Position numbers and translations under genes: made by a program
Source: Ophiosphaerella korrae
Lineage: Eukaryota > Ascomycota > Dothideomycetes > Pleosporales > Phaeosphaeriaceae
Assembly (NCBI GenBank): GCA_028456385.1
Contig: JALNQF010000048.1
Location: forward strand, 1-64,000
DNA: 64,000 bases
Reading direction: 5' to 3'
Shown: one piece after another, positions 1 to 12,042 of the stretch
Position numbering within the stretch: position 1 is the stretch's first letter
Layout: the number at the start of each line of letters is the position of its first letter
Notes under the pieces: generated by a model
What the model saw: the letters and a program-made list of their open reading frames with translations, nothing else
The model's database searches: none
Told to the model about the DNA's origin: nothing

Positions 1-2443
1 ATAGGCTAGAGTCTACCTATATAATTAAATACTAAGTTACTTAAATAACTAGAAGATACTATATAAAGTATTCTTTATAAAAGTTACTAAAAATTAAAGA
101 ATTATAGTATTAATATAAAAGCTAAACTTAGCCTACTTAAAAGTATATAGGTATAAAGCCTTTATAAGAACTAATAATACGTATTGTACTAAAATAAGGC
201 TATAACATTTAGATCTAAAAGTATAGATTAGCTACTCTATAGGATACTAGTTATTAAATATCTACTAGATCTAGGTACTATCTATAGCTAAAGTAATAAG
301 TATATAAGATATAATCTTTAATAAGTAAATAATCTTTAATAGTAAAATAGAAGATCTAATAAATAACCTTATATATTAAATACTAGAATAGATTACTACT
401 TATATTAAAACAATTAAGCTCCTAGTACTAATATATAAGCTAGAAACAGAGTCTTTCTATAAAAATAATACTAAGTTAGATATATCTATAAATAATAAAG
501 AAGATCTACTTAGCTACTACTATAGAAGAAAGATTATAGACTACTATCTAACTCCCTTACTATTTCTACCTCTAGTAGTAATACTAGCTTATTTAATAAC
601 TAGAGACTAACTAGAGTTAATAGTACACTATAGATATAGCTTATCTAAAACTATACTATAAGTAGTAGCCTTTATAGCTAGTACCTAGGTAGGTAACCTT
701 AGAAAATACGAAAGAGAACTTATAGACAAAGCTAAGATAAAGAGGATACTTGTAAAAGGACTAAAGCTCTACTATAATTAACTCCTATTACTACTCTTAT
801 ACTAAATAAACCTAGAAAGCTATCTAATAGGCGAGTTATTTAAAGAAGCCGAGTTATCTTACGTAACTAGCTATCGCTAGATAAAATTATAGACTAAAGT
901 ACTAGCTAAACCTATCTAGTATTCTAGCTAGTAGATACTAGACTATATATAGGTATATACGTATAAGCTTAATAAATATTATTAATTTATTAAATATAAA
1001 GCTTAACTTATTATACAAAGAGAGTAGTAATAAAACGTTATAGTATAAGAGACTTATACTATAATACTAGCTAGCTAATCTTTTTAGATACTTATAGCTA
1101 TTACTACTAAATATAATCTTAAACTAAAATAGTATAACGTAACTAACGCCTTTATTTATATAGTAATAGACTAAGAGATCTATATAAGAATACTAAAGAG
1201 ATACTAAAAGAAGGGTATAATGTTTAGAGTTTAAAAGGCCCTATATAGTTTCTAGATCTTACTTCTCTTATAGTAAAGAGAATTTATAGCTATACTTAAA
1301 GCTATAAGCTTTTAAATAGTACTATACAAACTATACTATATAGTTAAAGATAGAATTATTATCTTCTTCTATATAGATAATATTATTATCGTATATAATA
1401 AGTAGAAGACTAAAGAAGTATAGTAAGTAACTAATCTTCTAAAAGAGAAGTATACTATTACTAGAAGAATAAATCTCTAATAGTTTCTTAGTGTTAAAGT
1501 AATTTAAGATAGAAAGCAATATATAATTTAACTACTATAGGTAGTATATATTAACAAGATAAGTTAGCTTATAAATAAACTATACGTCTATTACAATATA
1601 CTTATAGCTACTACTAAACTTAAGGCCTATACTAGTTAAGTAATACTATCTAAGATTAATAAATACTAACGTAAAATTAGTTTACTTCTATTTACTACTA
1701 TAACTACTTAGCTAGATATAGCTTTTACAATATCGCGACTAGCTTATTTTCTTATAAACCTAAGTACTACTTACTACAAAGCTACTAATTAAGTACTTAT
1801 ATACCTCTCTTATACGAGATTAAAAGTACTCTAGCTAGGTAGAGGTAACTTATTATAAGTTACTAGTAATACTTCCTTTACTAATAATTCTATAGACTAA
1901 AAAAGTTTATAAGGCTATACAATTAAACTTTTTAATAGGCTTATTATATAGAGAGTAAATAAGTAAGATATAGTTACTATATCTATAACTAAAGCTAAGT
2001 TACTAGCCTTATTATAAGTAGTAAAAGAAGTAATTTTTATATTAAAACTTCTTAATAAACTATACGTTAAGCTCTCTACAAACTATATTACAATCTAGTG
2101 CAATAATACTTAAATAATCTAGCTTGTTACTAAAAAACTAGCTAAGCTATAAACTAAGCTTTAACACGTTAATATCTACAATTATTAGCTAAGACAAGAG
2201 GTCTCTACTAGCTAAATTAAAGTAGAATATACTCTATTAATAGAGATAATAGTAGATAGCTTTATAAAAGTTTTGCTAGTAAATAAATAGGAAAGCTTCT
2301 TAAATTAGCTTAGACTAGTTAAAGTAATAGAATACTAAATAACATATAAAGCACCTCTTGATAAAATCCAAGACTACCTTGAAAATCTTACACTTATCTT
2401 ATGAATATCTAGTTTGCTAATACGTTGCTAACCTAAAGGGGTA
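1..2443 (+). mobile_element. RIP-degraded Ty1/copia retrotransposon interior (partial)
   Basis: The stretch is extremely AT-rich and has no long open frame, yet copia Pol motifs can be read through its stops. Around 960-1010 there is a TYKLNK...FIKYKA segment typical of the start of copia reverse transcriptase. Around 1228-1260 is the KALY segment of the KALYGLKQ-type motif. Around 1360-1395 is FFYIDN, where the family has FFYVDD, so the catalytic Asp is changed to Asn as a G-to-A change would do. Near 2165-2200 is the HVNIYNY.LRQEV segment of the RNase H end. Order and strand are consistent with pol on the + strand. The many TA dinucleotides and TAG/TAA stops fit heavy repeat-induced point mutation. 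A purine-rich tract (AAAGGGG, 2435-2441) directly precedes the likely 3' LTR. The 5' end lies outside the window. Confidence 0.85.
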
Positions 2444-2760
2444 TGTTAGATAAGTTGTACGATTAGATGTGCGATGCGCGATTACATGCGCGATTACATG
2501 TGCGATCACATGCGCGATTAGATGCTCGATAGTATGTGCAGAGAGGCGCAATAGATTCTGGGTGTACCTGGAATCTGTTGATTGGCTCGCTTAAGCTAGT
2601 GCGGCGATCTGATTGGCTCGGCGCACGAGCGTGACGATCGCCAAGCTGCCACCCCCGCCGCAGCTGAAAAGATCGCAGCCTCGACCTTCACGAACAAAGG
2701 AATCGAACAAAGAATCTCACATGCAAGGAGATGGACTACGTCAGCACGACTGATACAACA
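2444..2760 (+). repeat. Probable 3' LTR of the copia element (end uncertain)
   Basis: A TGTTAGA start follows the polypurine tract, as expected for a copia LTR. The right end is not certain: TACAACA at 2754-2760 would give an LTR of about 317 bp, but no second LTR is in the window for comparison. The composition here is balanced, unlike the AT-saturated interior. Positions 2458-2545 hold a degenerate short repeat built on CGAT-N3-ATG(C/T)G units. Confidence 0.4.
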
Positions 2761-3858
2761 AAGAAACCAGCACCTCAACAGAAGGGGTGTTGAGGATCCG
2801 GCTCGCCGCCGTCTCGAGAGACCCAGCCGAGACCGCCGCATCGCAGATACATAGATAGAGCGCAGGGCCAGAGATAGAGACAGGATCAATCAATCCACTC
2901 GTTTCATACCCAGTGCTTTCGAGTCATAGGTGACCAACTGAAAAAGGGCTTTTCTGAAAGCTCCAGTAGCCCTCTCTAGCAAGGCCCTCACATGGCCGTT
3001 ACGAAAAAGTCTTTTTGTCAAACTGCTATAACCTCCCACAAATCCAACAATAAGGCTTGGTTGAGGTTAGATTAGGATTAGTGCCAGCTGGCTTAGGCTC
3101 GTTTAAGGTTAGAGTTTTTGAAATTTATGGAAAGATTGAATTTTAAGGGGTGAGAAAATAGATTGCAGGAGGCGATTTTGTTTTAAAAATTAGGTTGGGC
3201 TGCATAGCCAACTGAGATGTGCCGAATAGCCAACTGAGATATGCCGAATAGCGAACTGGGTGGCGTCGCACAACATACCTATTCTAGCTGACCATCAAAT
3301 GCGGGCGAGCGGCGTAGTGATGACAACAGTGTGGGTATAGTGGGGCCCTGGTCGAAACTGCCTCTCCTCGCTTCGAGATCAATCGAGCAAATGTGTCATG
3401 TCCCAAGTGAGAATTCTTATGCTGTGCCACAGTAAGCTGATACGCGTCAATAGCTAATACGAGTACCCAAGTTGAAGCGGTGAACAAGCGGGAAAACAGT
3501 CTTGGCGAGTCTTGGGGAGGAGCTCCGCTAGGTTCTCAACAGGCGCAATGCGACCATTGCGAAGGGGAGCCGAGTCAGTACGTATAGAATCGAGATTTGA
3601 AAATGACCGAGGCGTTAGACTTCAATTCTGTGACAGCTTTGATGACTGACTAAGTATATCCAAGACCTTCGAGACAAAGACCAAGACTAGTGCGTGGCGT
3701 CATCGAAGAACTACACAGCTCCGATTAGTTGAGCATTAAGAAAGTATCGTGCTTGCCAACAACGACCATTGGGACAACGTGTTTAAGAAGCAAGAAGCGA
3801 AGAGCCGGGTCTCAACAGAAGCACCATTGCTTTATCGATATCCCAATTGGAAGCAGCT
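2761..3858. other. Gene-poor spacer with a short tandem repeat
   Basis: No supported gene. Short open frames on both strands show no recognisable motif. It contains the 22-bp tandem repeat listed separately and the presumed promoter of the downstream short-chain dehydrogenase gene. Confidence 0.5.
3202..3263. repeat. 22-bp tandem repeat, about three copies
   Basis: Three consecutive near-identical units carry the core AATAGCCAACTGAGATATGCC. The first differs by one or two bases, and the third is degenerate (GCGAACTGGG) and incomplete. It may be part of a transposon end, but no partner copy is seen in the window. Confidence 0.7.
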
Positions 3859-4895
3859 ATGTTCGAGTGGCTATTTGGCAAGTCGTTCGATCCGGAAAAG
3901 GATATACCTAGTCTAGAAGGCAAAGTCATTCTAGTCACCGGTGGTACGGTCAAGCTTAATAATCCTGCCTGTGCTATTATTCTGACCTTGAGTATAGGAA
4001 ATGCTGAGCTGGGAAAGGAGACAATACTTCAGCTAGCAAAGCACCACCACAAGGAAATCTTCCTCGCAGCGAGGACACCCTCAAAAGCAGAAGATGCCAT
4101 TGAGGAAATCAAGAAAGCTGTTCCGGGTAGCAACATTTCGTATATCAAGTTAGACCTCACCTCGTTCACGTCTGTGAGAGAAGCGGCTGCGGAATTCAAT
4201 AGGCGCTCTGACCGACTTGACATACTGATCAACAATGCTGGTTAGTATTCGAACATCGTTCTGCACCAATGAGTCCAAGACTGATCTAGTTCTTTTCAGG
4301 CATCATGGCAGTACCGTATTCCAAGACTAAGGAGAACTATGAGATTCAATTTGGCACAAACCATCTGGGCCATGCACTCCTAACCAAGCTGCTTCTTCCT
4401 ACGCTGTTAGCGACTGCTGAGCAGCCGGGCTCTGACGTTCGCGTGTTAAATCTAAGTTCCGAAGCCCACTACTGGGCACCGGGCATCATCTACGATCAGG
4501 ACCAGTTGGAGTCGTATTACACGTTCCGTCGCTATGGTCAATCCAAGCTGGCAAACATCCTACACGCTCGCGAATTACAAAGGAGGTATCCGTCCATCAC
4601 AGCAGCCGCTCTACACCCAGGCCTGATCATGACCGACTTGTACGCGCCGCAAAGTCAGAGCAGCCTACTCGCGAAATTCGCCCTGTCACTGATCAACATG
4701 TTTTTCAGCGATGTGCCGAACGGTGCAAAGAATTCGCTCTGGGCAGCTACGGGCCCGAAAGATGAGGTTCGAAAGTCTTGCTATTGGAAGCCTGTTGGCG
4801 TTGCCGCCGAGGGGAGTGTTTCTTATCTGCGAAAGGGAGACTTTGCGCAGGAGCTTTGGGATTGGACGGAAGAACAGTTTAAGAAGCATGATTAG
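3859..4895 (+). CDS. Short-chain dehydrogenase/reductase (retinol dehydrogenase/WWOX-like)
   Basis: Predicted NAD(P)-dependent oxidoreductase of the classical SDR superfamily, 307 residues, three exons: 3859-3943, 3998-4240 and 4300-4895. Introns of 54 and 59 bp restore VTGG/NAELGKETI and NNAG/IMAVP in frame, and the summed length is divisible by three. Visible motifs are the N-terminal cofactor loop TGGNAELG (TGxxxGxG in the family), NNAG in the central fold, and the catalytic YGQSK (YxxxK) near the middle of exon 3. The segment NLSSEAHY supplies the catalytic Ser. ATG at 3859 is chosen over an upstream in-frame TTG. The second glycine of the cofactor loop is Glu here, which could weaken dinucleotide binding. 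The substrate is unknown. The gene lies more than 30 kb from the metabolite cluster and is convergent with the sterol oxidase gene, so a role in the cluster is not implied. Confidence 0.85.
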
Positions 4896-5375
4896 AATAA
4901 CGTACCTCACGGGCGAATTGATCTCTTTTTGCTATGACTCTATCAAACCTCACCTACTCCGTAATGCCTCCATGCACGAACGCAAAAAAAAAGCTGAATC
5001 GAATTTTTGCCAAGTGCGAGCATGTAGATTAGATTCAATATTCTGTCTTTGCAGACTGGATTTCATTCAACCAGCGCATAAGACTTCCAGCAATGACGCA
5101 CTGTGAATGAGCGTAACATGAATTAGGTATTTAGTATCTGAAGCCCTCTCTCCCCGCATATCGACATCACACATCCATTACCGAGAGCATATTTTAGAAG
5201 TGGCTAGCAGCCAACGTTTGCGACGTGAACCCTCAATTGCAACTCCGAGCGTATCCCAAATAAAGTAGCGCCGTCGGTACCACAGACGGCAGCTCACAAG
5301 TCGAATACAGCATCACAAACTGTATATTGTCGTGTGAATCCGCTTTGAGCACTCCACGAGAACTCTTTTGCTCCT
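4896..5375. other. Convergent intergenic region
   Basis: Shared 3' flank of the SDR gene (+) and the sterol oxidase gene (-). Nothing coding is supported. Confidence 0.6.
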
Positions 5376-6395
5376 CTACGCCTTCTTCTTCATGGCAGCG
5401 AGCTTCTTTTCCCGGCGTCTCTTGGAAGCCTCGGGACCAGCCTCGGTGTCAAGAAGGTAGTCCCACCACCTGAAGCTGCTCGAGTAATTGCCTACGAAGC
5501 GCTCGTGGTGGACATCGTGGTGCTCGGCGCCAGCCCAGAAAGGCAGGAAGTGGTGCAGCGACCAGGGGAACTCGTAGCCGCTGTGCGCGTCGATGGCCTG
5601 GAACAAGCGGAGCACGATCCAGACGTACATGGTCAAAATGTGCAAGTCGCCCGTGACGGCGCACCAGAGAATAGGCCCGCTGACGGTGCCGAAACCGAGC
5701 ACCATGACCTCGATGGGCGAGGCGTATTCGGCGGCTAGACCAAAGGGCGCAGAGTACTGGTGGTGGATCTTGTGGACGGTTTTGTAGAGGAAGCCGTAGT
5801 GGATGGCGCGGTGGACCCAGTAGTGCCAGGCGTCCTCGAAAACGAAGAAGATAGCGATCTGGAACGCCATCTTGTAGACGCTGGGGAACGGGACCGAGTT
5901 GCTGAGGCCGAAGAATTGGCACATGGGGTGGAAAAGCCAGATCTGCGGGAGCTCGACAGTAAAGTGGGAGAAGAGAACGAGGAGGGCGCACTGCAACTGG
6001 TCCCATGCAGTAGGGATCTTGTCCTGTCGGGTTCGTTAGCATTGTAATGTATTGTTTGGAAAAGGCTATGTTGTCGCTTACTTGCTGGATCTTATACCGC
6101 CTGAACCAAGGGATCATGTCGATGATAATCCACGGCAGCGAGCGGCCGAAGTAGACAGTCTCGTGCATGACAAAGGACATGATGCCCGTGGCGAGCACAT
6201 CGTTCTGCATGTACGCATACCAAGCCGTCCAAAGACGCTCGGCGTAGTTGAGCGAGACATTGTACTTTGAGATCTCGTCAAAGGAGCCCCAGTACGTATC
6301 CTGCGCGCCCATGGGCGGCAGAACGACGGTTGAGTTCCTGAGTTTGTTAGCGAATGGCGGGCGCGCGCGATAGGGAGGTGCCTTGGTGCGTACAT
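5376..6395 (-). CDS. ERG25: C-4 methylsterol oxidase (ERG25-like)
   Basis: Membrane-bound non-haem di-iron oxidase that removes C-4 methyl groups in ergosterol synthesis, acting in the endoplasmic reticulum. It reads as 301 residues, the usual size for fungal ERG25. The three family histidine boxes are present in the 3' exon: HRAIH, HKIHH and HHDVHH. Hydrophobic segments flank them (for example FQIAIFFVF and MYVWIVLRL), and the C-terminus is lysine-rich ([10 protein letters not shown]), consistent with ER retrieval. Exons (minus strand): 6394-6395, 6082-6337 and 5376-6023, with introns at 6338-6393 (56 bp) and 6024-6081 (58 bp). In this model the first intron splits the start codon: AT in exon 1 joins G in exon 2 to give MNSTVVLPP. 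An unspliced ATG at 6395 would instead run into an unrelated frame. It appears to be a housekeeping gene, unrelated to the metabolite cluster. Confidence 0.93.
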
Positions 6396-8260
6396 TATGA
6401 CGGCAGCCAGGTACAAAGATCAAGAGCGACGCTCCGGTTGAACAATTGGCCTGGCAAAGGGCATGCGAGGTGTAGTTTAAAAAAGTTGGTGGACGATGCC
6501 CAAGTGGCGCCACTTTGGCCTGGCAGGCCAGGCACAGTTTCCGTTGCCGAATGCTTACCGTGCGAGCAGACCTACTTACATCCATCATCCATGGACCACC
6601 CAATCACCGTCCGCTCAGTAGTGGGCCCGTTGCCTCACCGCCTGCGTAAGGAGATTTTTTGCGCGCCGGCTACAGCGAATCCCGGGCCTGCACCACAGGG
6701 GCTCGTCAATAGCCTGTCGCGTCAGAGTCGTCGTATTCTCGACGTCGTCCTATTTTCAAAGCCTTCGAATTCGCTGCCGTGCCCATCGAGTAGAAGCCTG
6801 TGCCGTCGGCATCGTCGCCTCATCACACGCAGCCCTGACGGCGGTGAACGTTATCGGGTTGTGCGTTGATGAACCTACCATTACCAACAGCATTGTCCCA
6901 TTGTACGACTTGAATATGTACTTCCTTGTTTCCTGACCCGAAAATCGGAGATCAAAGTCCCATATTTTATAGTGACTGAATCCTCATCCATGGAAATAGA
7001 ACTTCTACTTTAATTCTTTGGCGAGGAGGAAGTCGTATTACCGGTTCAGGTTCATGTTAGGGTAGGGAAACTAGCTGTAGAGCAACATCTTAATCAAAGT
7101 CTCTATAATATCCCCGACGCCTATCTTAATGTTAACACGTGACTTCTTCATATACAGACCCTCATCAACGCAGCAGATTGACGAATCTTATGCTCCTATG
7201 TCTATAATGTAAGATATACTATAGCCCGGTCCGAATAAAGCTTAGAGACCCTCTTGCTGAAGCAAAACCTTCCCTACACCTAGATCACGCATTAGGATGT
7301 CTGACATTATTGTTTTACAGACGCGCTTATATATCTAGAGTAATAAAGAGGCACTAATAGTTAACAAGATCCTTTAAGCTAATCATACCAAGTTCCATCT
7401 TAAAAGCCTCTTCTATAATCTTAGAAAGGCCATAATATGGCTAATTACGATCTGTATAGTCGACTGTGTTGAAAGTGCCATTTCGGATAAGGTAGAAGAG
7501 TTATAACGGAAGTCTGAGTTCTCCAGTGTCCGCAATACTACCTTTCTGGTGTGGTAGGCAGGTACTTCACTGAAATCCTTTAGAATTTCAGTCTAGGCTA
7601 CACTGTCCACGACGTTATGATCTTTGATGAACTCGGGCAGGGTGGGTGCGACATTTAGATTTCGTGACAAGATCTTTAGAGTTGGGCAATACTCGACGCC
7701 TGTTCGATCGCATTCTCGTCCTTCTGAGCTCAGACGATATGGCCATCCATGTTGTGGTCTGCAAAATGCTCGCCAAACCATTTCTCAGGCAGCAGCGCAT
7801 CTGCATCCATCGCCACCTGCAGTTTCAGCTGCTTCGCATTACGCTCACCATCATTCTCTTCTGACTTACTTCCTCTCCTTGCACTTTGCTGTCTTCCCCT
7901 GTTACGTGCTGAGCTTCCGAAGAAAAGAGCTGTTGACGCGCATGCTAGGCTCTGTACTGGAAAGGCAGAGGATTCAAATAAGAGACAATCAATCCAAGTA
8001 GATTAAGAACTGTCAGATAACTAAATCTAACTAATAAAGGAGAGAGTTACAAGGGTTAACTGCGCCCTAAGACCTGCCTCTAGTCGGGTCCTTATACCCT
8101 CCTCTTAGACCTGGGCGATTCCTGAGTCCCTTCGTTGTACGGGTTGCTTGAATAAAGTTATAACCCTATATGCCCTTTTGGTCCTTTAAGATTTTTAAAT
8201 CACCGAGGTTATGGTTTTCTAATAGTATCTAGCCCTGTATCTCCAAAGCTCCTATTATAT
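6396..8260. other. Gene-poor region with probable transposon debris
   Basis: No gene supported. 6,900-7,500 is AT-rich with many TA steps and looks like decayed repeat sequence. Several overlapping short frames around 7,590-8,006 show no motif. 8,020-8,260 is non-coding sequence directly 5' of the gypsy LTR. Confidence 0.5.
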
Positions 8261-8609
8261 TGTTACGATCAGGCACCAGGGACAACGCACTTCTTAAAAA
8301 GAAATAAGGAGAGGCCAGGAGTTGGGCCACCACAGCGAACCAATAACTAGAACATGGCTTAGTCAGGTCACATGACCTGCTCAGTGATCAGTGGTACTGA
8401 GCAACTGAGCACCTCTACTATATAGTCTGACCGAAAGACCCTTATGGACTTTCGTATTCAACCTAAGTTGTATCTTGAATAGTATCCTTTACTATCCAAC
8501 ACTGGTTACCCCTTGTTGTGATCTAACTCACGCACTTGTTATTCACTTCAACCCCCCGAGTCTCTTCTTACCATCTACAGAAGCTACCAGTAGATCTCCG
8601 ATCTTAACA
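8261..8609 (+). repeat. Probable 5' LTR of Ty3/gypsy element
   Basis: The interval begins TGTTACGATC and ends GATCTTAACA, giving TGTTA...TAACA inverted ends and a 349-bp LTR. A TATATAGT box lies near 8,420. The gag ATG follows 18 bp later. The matching 3' LTR is not in the window because the element is truncated, so the ends rest on the terminal inverted repeat only. Confidence 0.6.
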
Positions 8610-11600
8610 TTTTGAACACCCTTAAGATGGCAAGCTCTAGAGACTCATCCCCGGAACGCGAGACGACGGTGAACAACCACAACTACCGTGTCAACAAGGT
8701 CAAGGTGGCATCCCCCGAGCACTTCAAGGGAGAAAGGGCAAAACTCGAAGACTGGCTTATTTAGATGGACCTGTACTTTAGGTTTGGACCCGAAATAGCT
8801 GAAAGAGATAGGGTCACTTATGCCGTTTCCTTCTTAAAGGACACAGCATTTAGGTGGATCAAACCCGCGCTTAACAAGTACCTTTCAAACGACTACACCA
8901 CCGACGATGACATCGACCAACTATTTACTAAGTTCGACAACTTCAAGACCAGCATTCGCGAAGTGTTTGGCGTCGCCAACGAAGAACGACACGCCGAACG
9001 AATACTCCAGAAGATTAAGCAAACCAAGTCAGCCGCCGACTACACTTCTGAATTTCAACACTACGCCAATCTCACCAAATAGGATGAAGAAGCGTTGAAA
9101 ACCATGTACCGACAGGGACTCAAGAACAACGTCAAGGCCGAACTCATGCGCTCCGGTGCCAGCCTCGACACCCTCGCAAACCTATACGGCGAAGCAATCC
9201 GACTAGACAACGAACTTTTCGCACTCGTAATGGAACTCCGTGGACATAAGTACACCAGTCAAGGAAGGGTTAAACAACCCGTGTACCAGACCACACGCCG
9301 ACCAACGAGCAGGGAAACGTATCGCTCGAATGGATACGAACCCATGATACTCGGCAACACGGAAAAACGAACCTTCAAGGGGCATACGGGCCCAATAGGA
9401 CAGAAAAAGACGTTCACCTGTTACAATTGTAACAAGGAAGGACACATGGCAAGAAACTGTCACCAGAAGAAGAACTTCGTGAAACGACAAATTAACGTAC
9501 TTAACCTAGTACGACAGGACGTAACCCTAAAAGAAGACGACGAATGGGAAATCATAACTTCCCTTACGGACCAACTACCCGAGGAACTCATCCTCGCGGA
9601 AGCAGCCAAGAACTGGTCCATGAAGGACAACGCATCAATAGAACCACCTCGAGCCCCACGCCTCCAACCACAAGATAGGCACTTTCCAGAAGGAAGAGGA
9701 TGGTATACGACGCCGGGACGACACTTATGTACGACACAGTTACCCGAGCACGACGACGTTCAAGAATATAGTCCACTACCAGGCTATGGTAGCTCGGACG
9801 AGGATACACTCGATATCGACTAGATCTTTAGTGATAACTGGGCCGACAAAGCAAGCCAGGAGGTAGTACAGACTATCGCTCCTCACCAACTACATGGACA
9901 AATAGTAGGTTGCTATACTACTAACTACTACTGGATGGACCAGAGGAATCTTCACCACGCTCTCGTAGCATGGTCCCTCTGTGGCAACGACTATTGCACC
10001 ATCCACCAGTCCAGTAAGCAGGATGCACAGTACTGGCCCCTAAGCACTGTACCTCGATGTAAGTACCACTGGTTCGATTGCCCTAACGACAGCTGCCCAA
10101 GGCACCTATGGGACAAGCGACGCAGCCAGTACTTCTACGGGAAGGCAGCCAACGAATGTTTCCAGATGACCATAACAGTTAACAAACGATGCACACAAGA
10201 GAAATAGCAAACCTACCTAAACACGGATTATGAACGACATATCCAAGAGAAATTCGACAACGGATTCGAACGATAGTCTTTTTTAGGCCAGCGCCAACAA
10301 CCAGCGAACCCGCGGTGTTAGCAGCAACCAACTCCACCTCACTGGTAAAATTAGACATTACGATAAACGGAATACGGATGAAAGCATTATTGGATAGCGA
10401 AGCACAGGGAAACTACGTTTCTCTCCAAGCAGTAAGAAGAGCCGGACTCACCCTACATGATAAGAAGGAACCCTATCCACTCCAAGTTGCGAATGGAGAA
10501 CGAATGCCAAAACAAGGACTCATCGATATAGAAACACGAGCCACTATAATCATCTAAGACCACAAGGAAGAGATTACCCTAGACCTCTTAGGAAAGGCCG
10601 CCCACGACGTCATATTAGGACTCCCTTGGTTATTCAAGCATGACCCTACGATTTCCTGGACAACCAGAAGGCTTGAATTAGCGAACTGCAACTGCACCCG
10701 CAGCTCGGAGCCTACGCGCCCCACGATGCGGACGGCAGATAAGAGGAGTATTAATCAGTTAACCTCGACTAAGGCTAGCCAACAGAATAGAGCAGCCGAC
10801 GCCTTAGATATCACTCGGTTAACGGATCACGAAGAGAGCGTTACGGAGAAATGTGCAACTCCGGACATCCCGCTAGAATATAGCGAATGGACAGACCTGT
10901 TCAAGGATGTAGAGCCTAATGAAGAATTACCAGAACATTAGCCCTGGGATCACGAGATCACCCTCTAGGAAGGAAAGACACCGACTTTCGGACCAATATA
11001 CGCACTATCGGAAAAAGAACTCGAAGAAACGAGAAGGTACATTAAAGAACGACTCGAAAAGGGATATATTAGAGAATCGAAGTCGCCATCAGGATTCCCT
11101 ATCCTGTTCGTACCCAAGAAAAACGGAAAAATGAGAATGTACGTTGACTACCGGAAACTCAACGACATCACCATCAAAAATCGATACCTATTACCCAACA
11201 TTACCGAACTACAGGATCGATTAAGTAAGGCAAAGATGTTCACCGCCTTAGACCTACGAGACGGCTACCACCTCGTAAGGATTAAGAAAGGAGACGAATG
11301 GAAAACCGCTTTCCGAACCCGCTACGGACACTACGAATACACGGTTATACCTTTCGGACTTACCAACGCACCCGCGACCTTTTAGGCACTTGTTAACAAC
11401 GTACTCCGAGAATACCTAGACGTATTCGTCATCGCATACCTTGACGACATCCTAGTTTACTCAGAAAACGAGCAACAGCACGTCCAGCATGTCCAAATGG
11501 TACTCAACTGTCTACGTAGAGCAAAGCTTAGGCTACGCCCGGAGAAATGCGAATTCCATAAGACAGAGGTCGACTTTCTAGGATTTACCATCAACACAAA

Positions 11601-12042
11601 AGGAGTAAAAATGAGCTAATAAAAGATCGAGACAGTTAAGGAATGGCCACGGCCAAGCACGGTGAAAGAAATCCAAGAATTCTTAGGATTCTGCAATTTT
11701 AACCGAAGGTTTATCCAAGACTACTCTAAGATTACCATCCCACTTACACGGCTTACGCGAAAAGAAACCCCATTTATATGGCAAACGGAACAGGAACAAG
11801 CATTCCAGCAACTCAAGACAGCATACATTAGTCCTCCGGCACTGATCAATTTCCAAACCAATAAACCGCTACGAATGGAAACCGACGCCTCGGACCTAGC
11901 TCTAGGAGCATGCATCACACAAGAACGAGAAGGCAAATGGCACCCCATTGCCTATTACTCTCGGAAATTTACACCAACCGAAGAAAACTACGATGTACAC
12001 GATAAAGAACTTATGGCTATCGTCGACGCCATCCGACACAAT
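8261..12042 (+). mobile_element. Ty3/gypsy LTR retrotransposon, truncated and RIP-mutated
   Basis: The element keeps LTR, gag and most of pol in the order protease, reverse transcriptase, RNase H, as in Ty3/gypsy. Gag (from ATG 8627) includes the retrotransposon-gag fold and a CCHC zinc knuckle, CYNCNKEGHMARNC, near 9418-9459. Pol is in the -1 frame relative to gag. It has a protease segment (LLDSEAQGNYVS, catalytic DSG changed to DSE), RT motifs ([31 protein letters not shown]) and RNase H (METDASDLALGA, YYSRKFTPTEENY). Both frames are open apart from nonsense codons at 8762, 9080, 9821 and 10205 in gag and 10555, 10939, 10966, 11383, 11617 and 11620 in pol. Each lies where a Gln is expected or plausible (CAG/CAA to TAG/TAA). 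The reading breaks off within RNase H after VDAIRH at about 12,036. Integrase and 3' LTR are missing. Confidence 0.92.

Noticed and set aside
2458..2545. CRISPR-like short repeats
   Set aside because: Degenerate contiguous units without spacers in a eukaryotic LTR-like region.
5449..6603. 384-codon minus-strand frame overlapping ERG25-like gene
   Set aside because: It includes a part of exon 2 but then runs out of the conserved frame into Arg/Pro-rich nonsense; spliced exons explain the region better.
5505..6869. Plus-strand open frames over the sterol oxidase gene
   Set aside because: They are antisense shadows of the GC-rich ERG25-like exons and have no motif.
7593..8006. Several overlapping small frames on both strands
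   Set aside because: Short, mutually overlapping, and without motif or start context; the area looks like repeat debris.
9935..10207. Separate small Cys-rich protein
   Set aside because: It is in the same frame as gag and separated only by a Gln-to-stop change, so it is part of the gypsy element.
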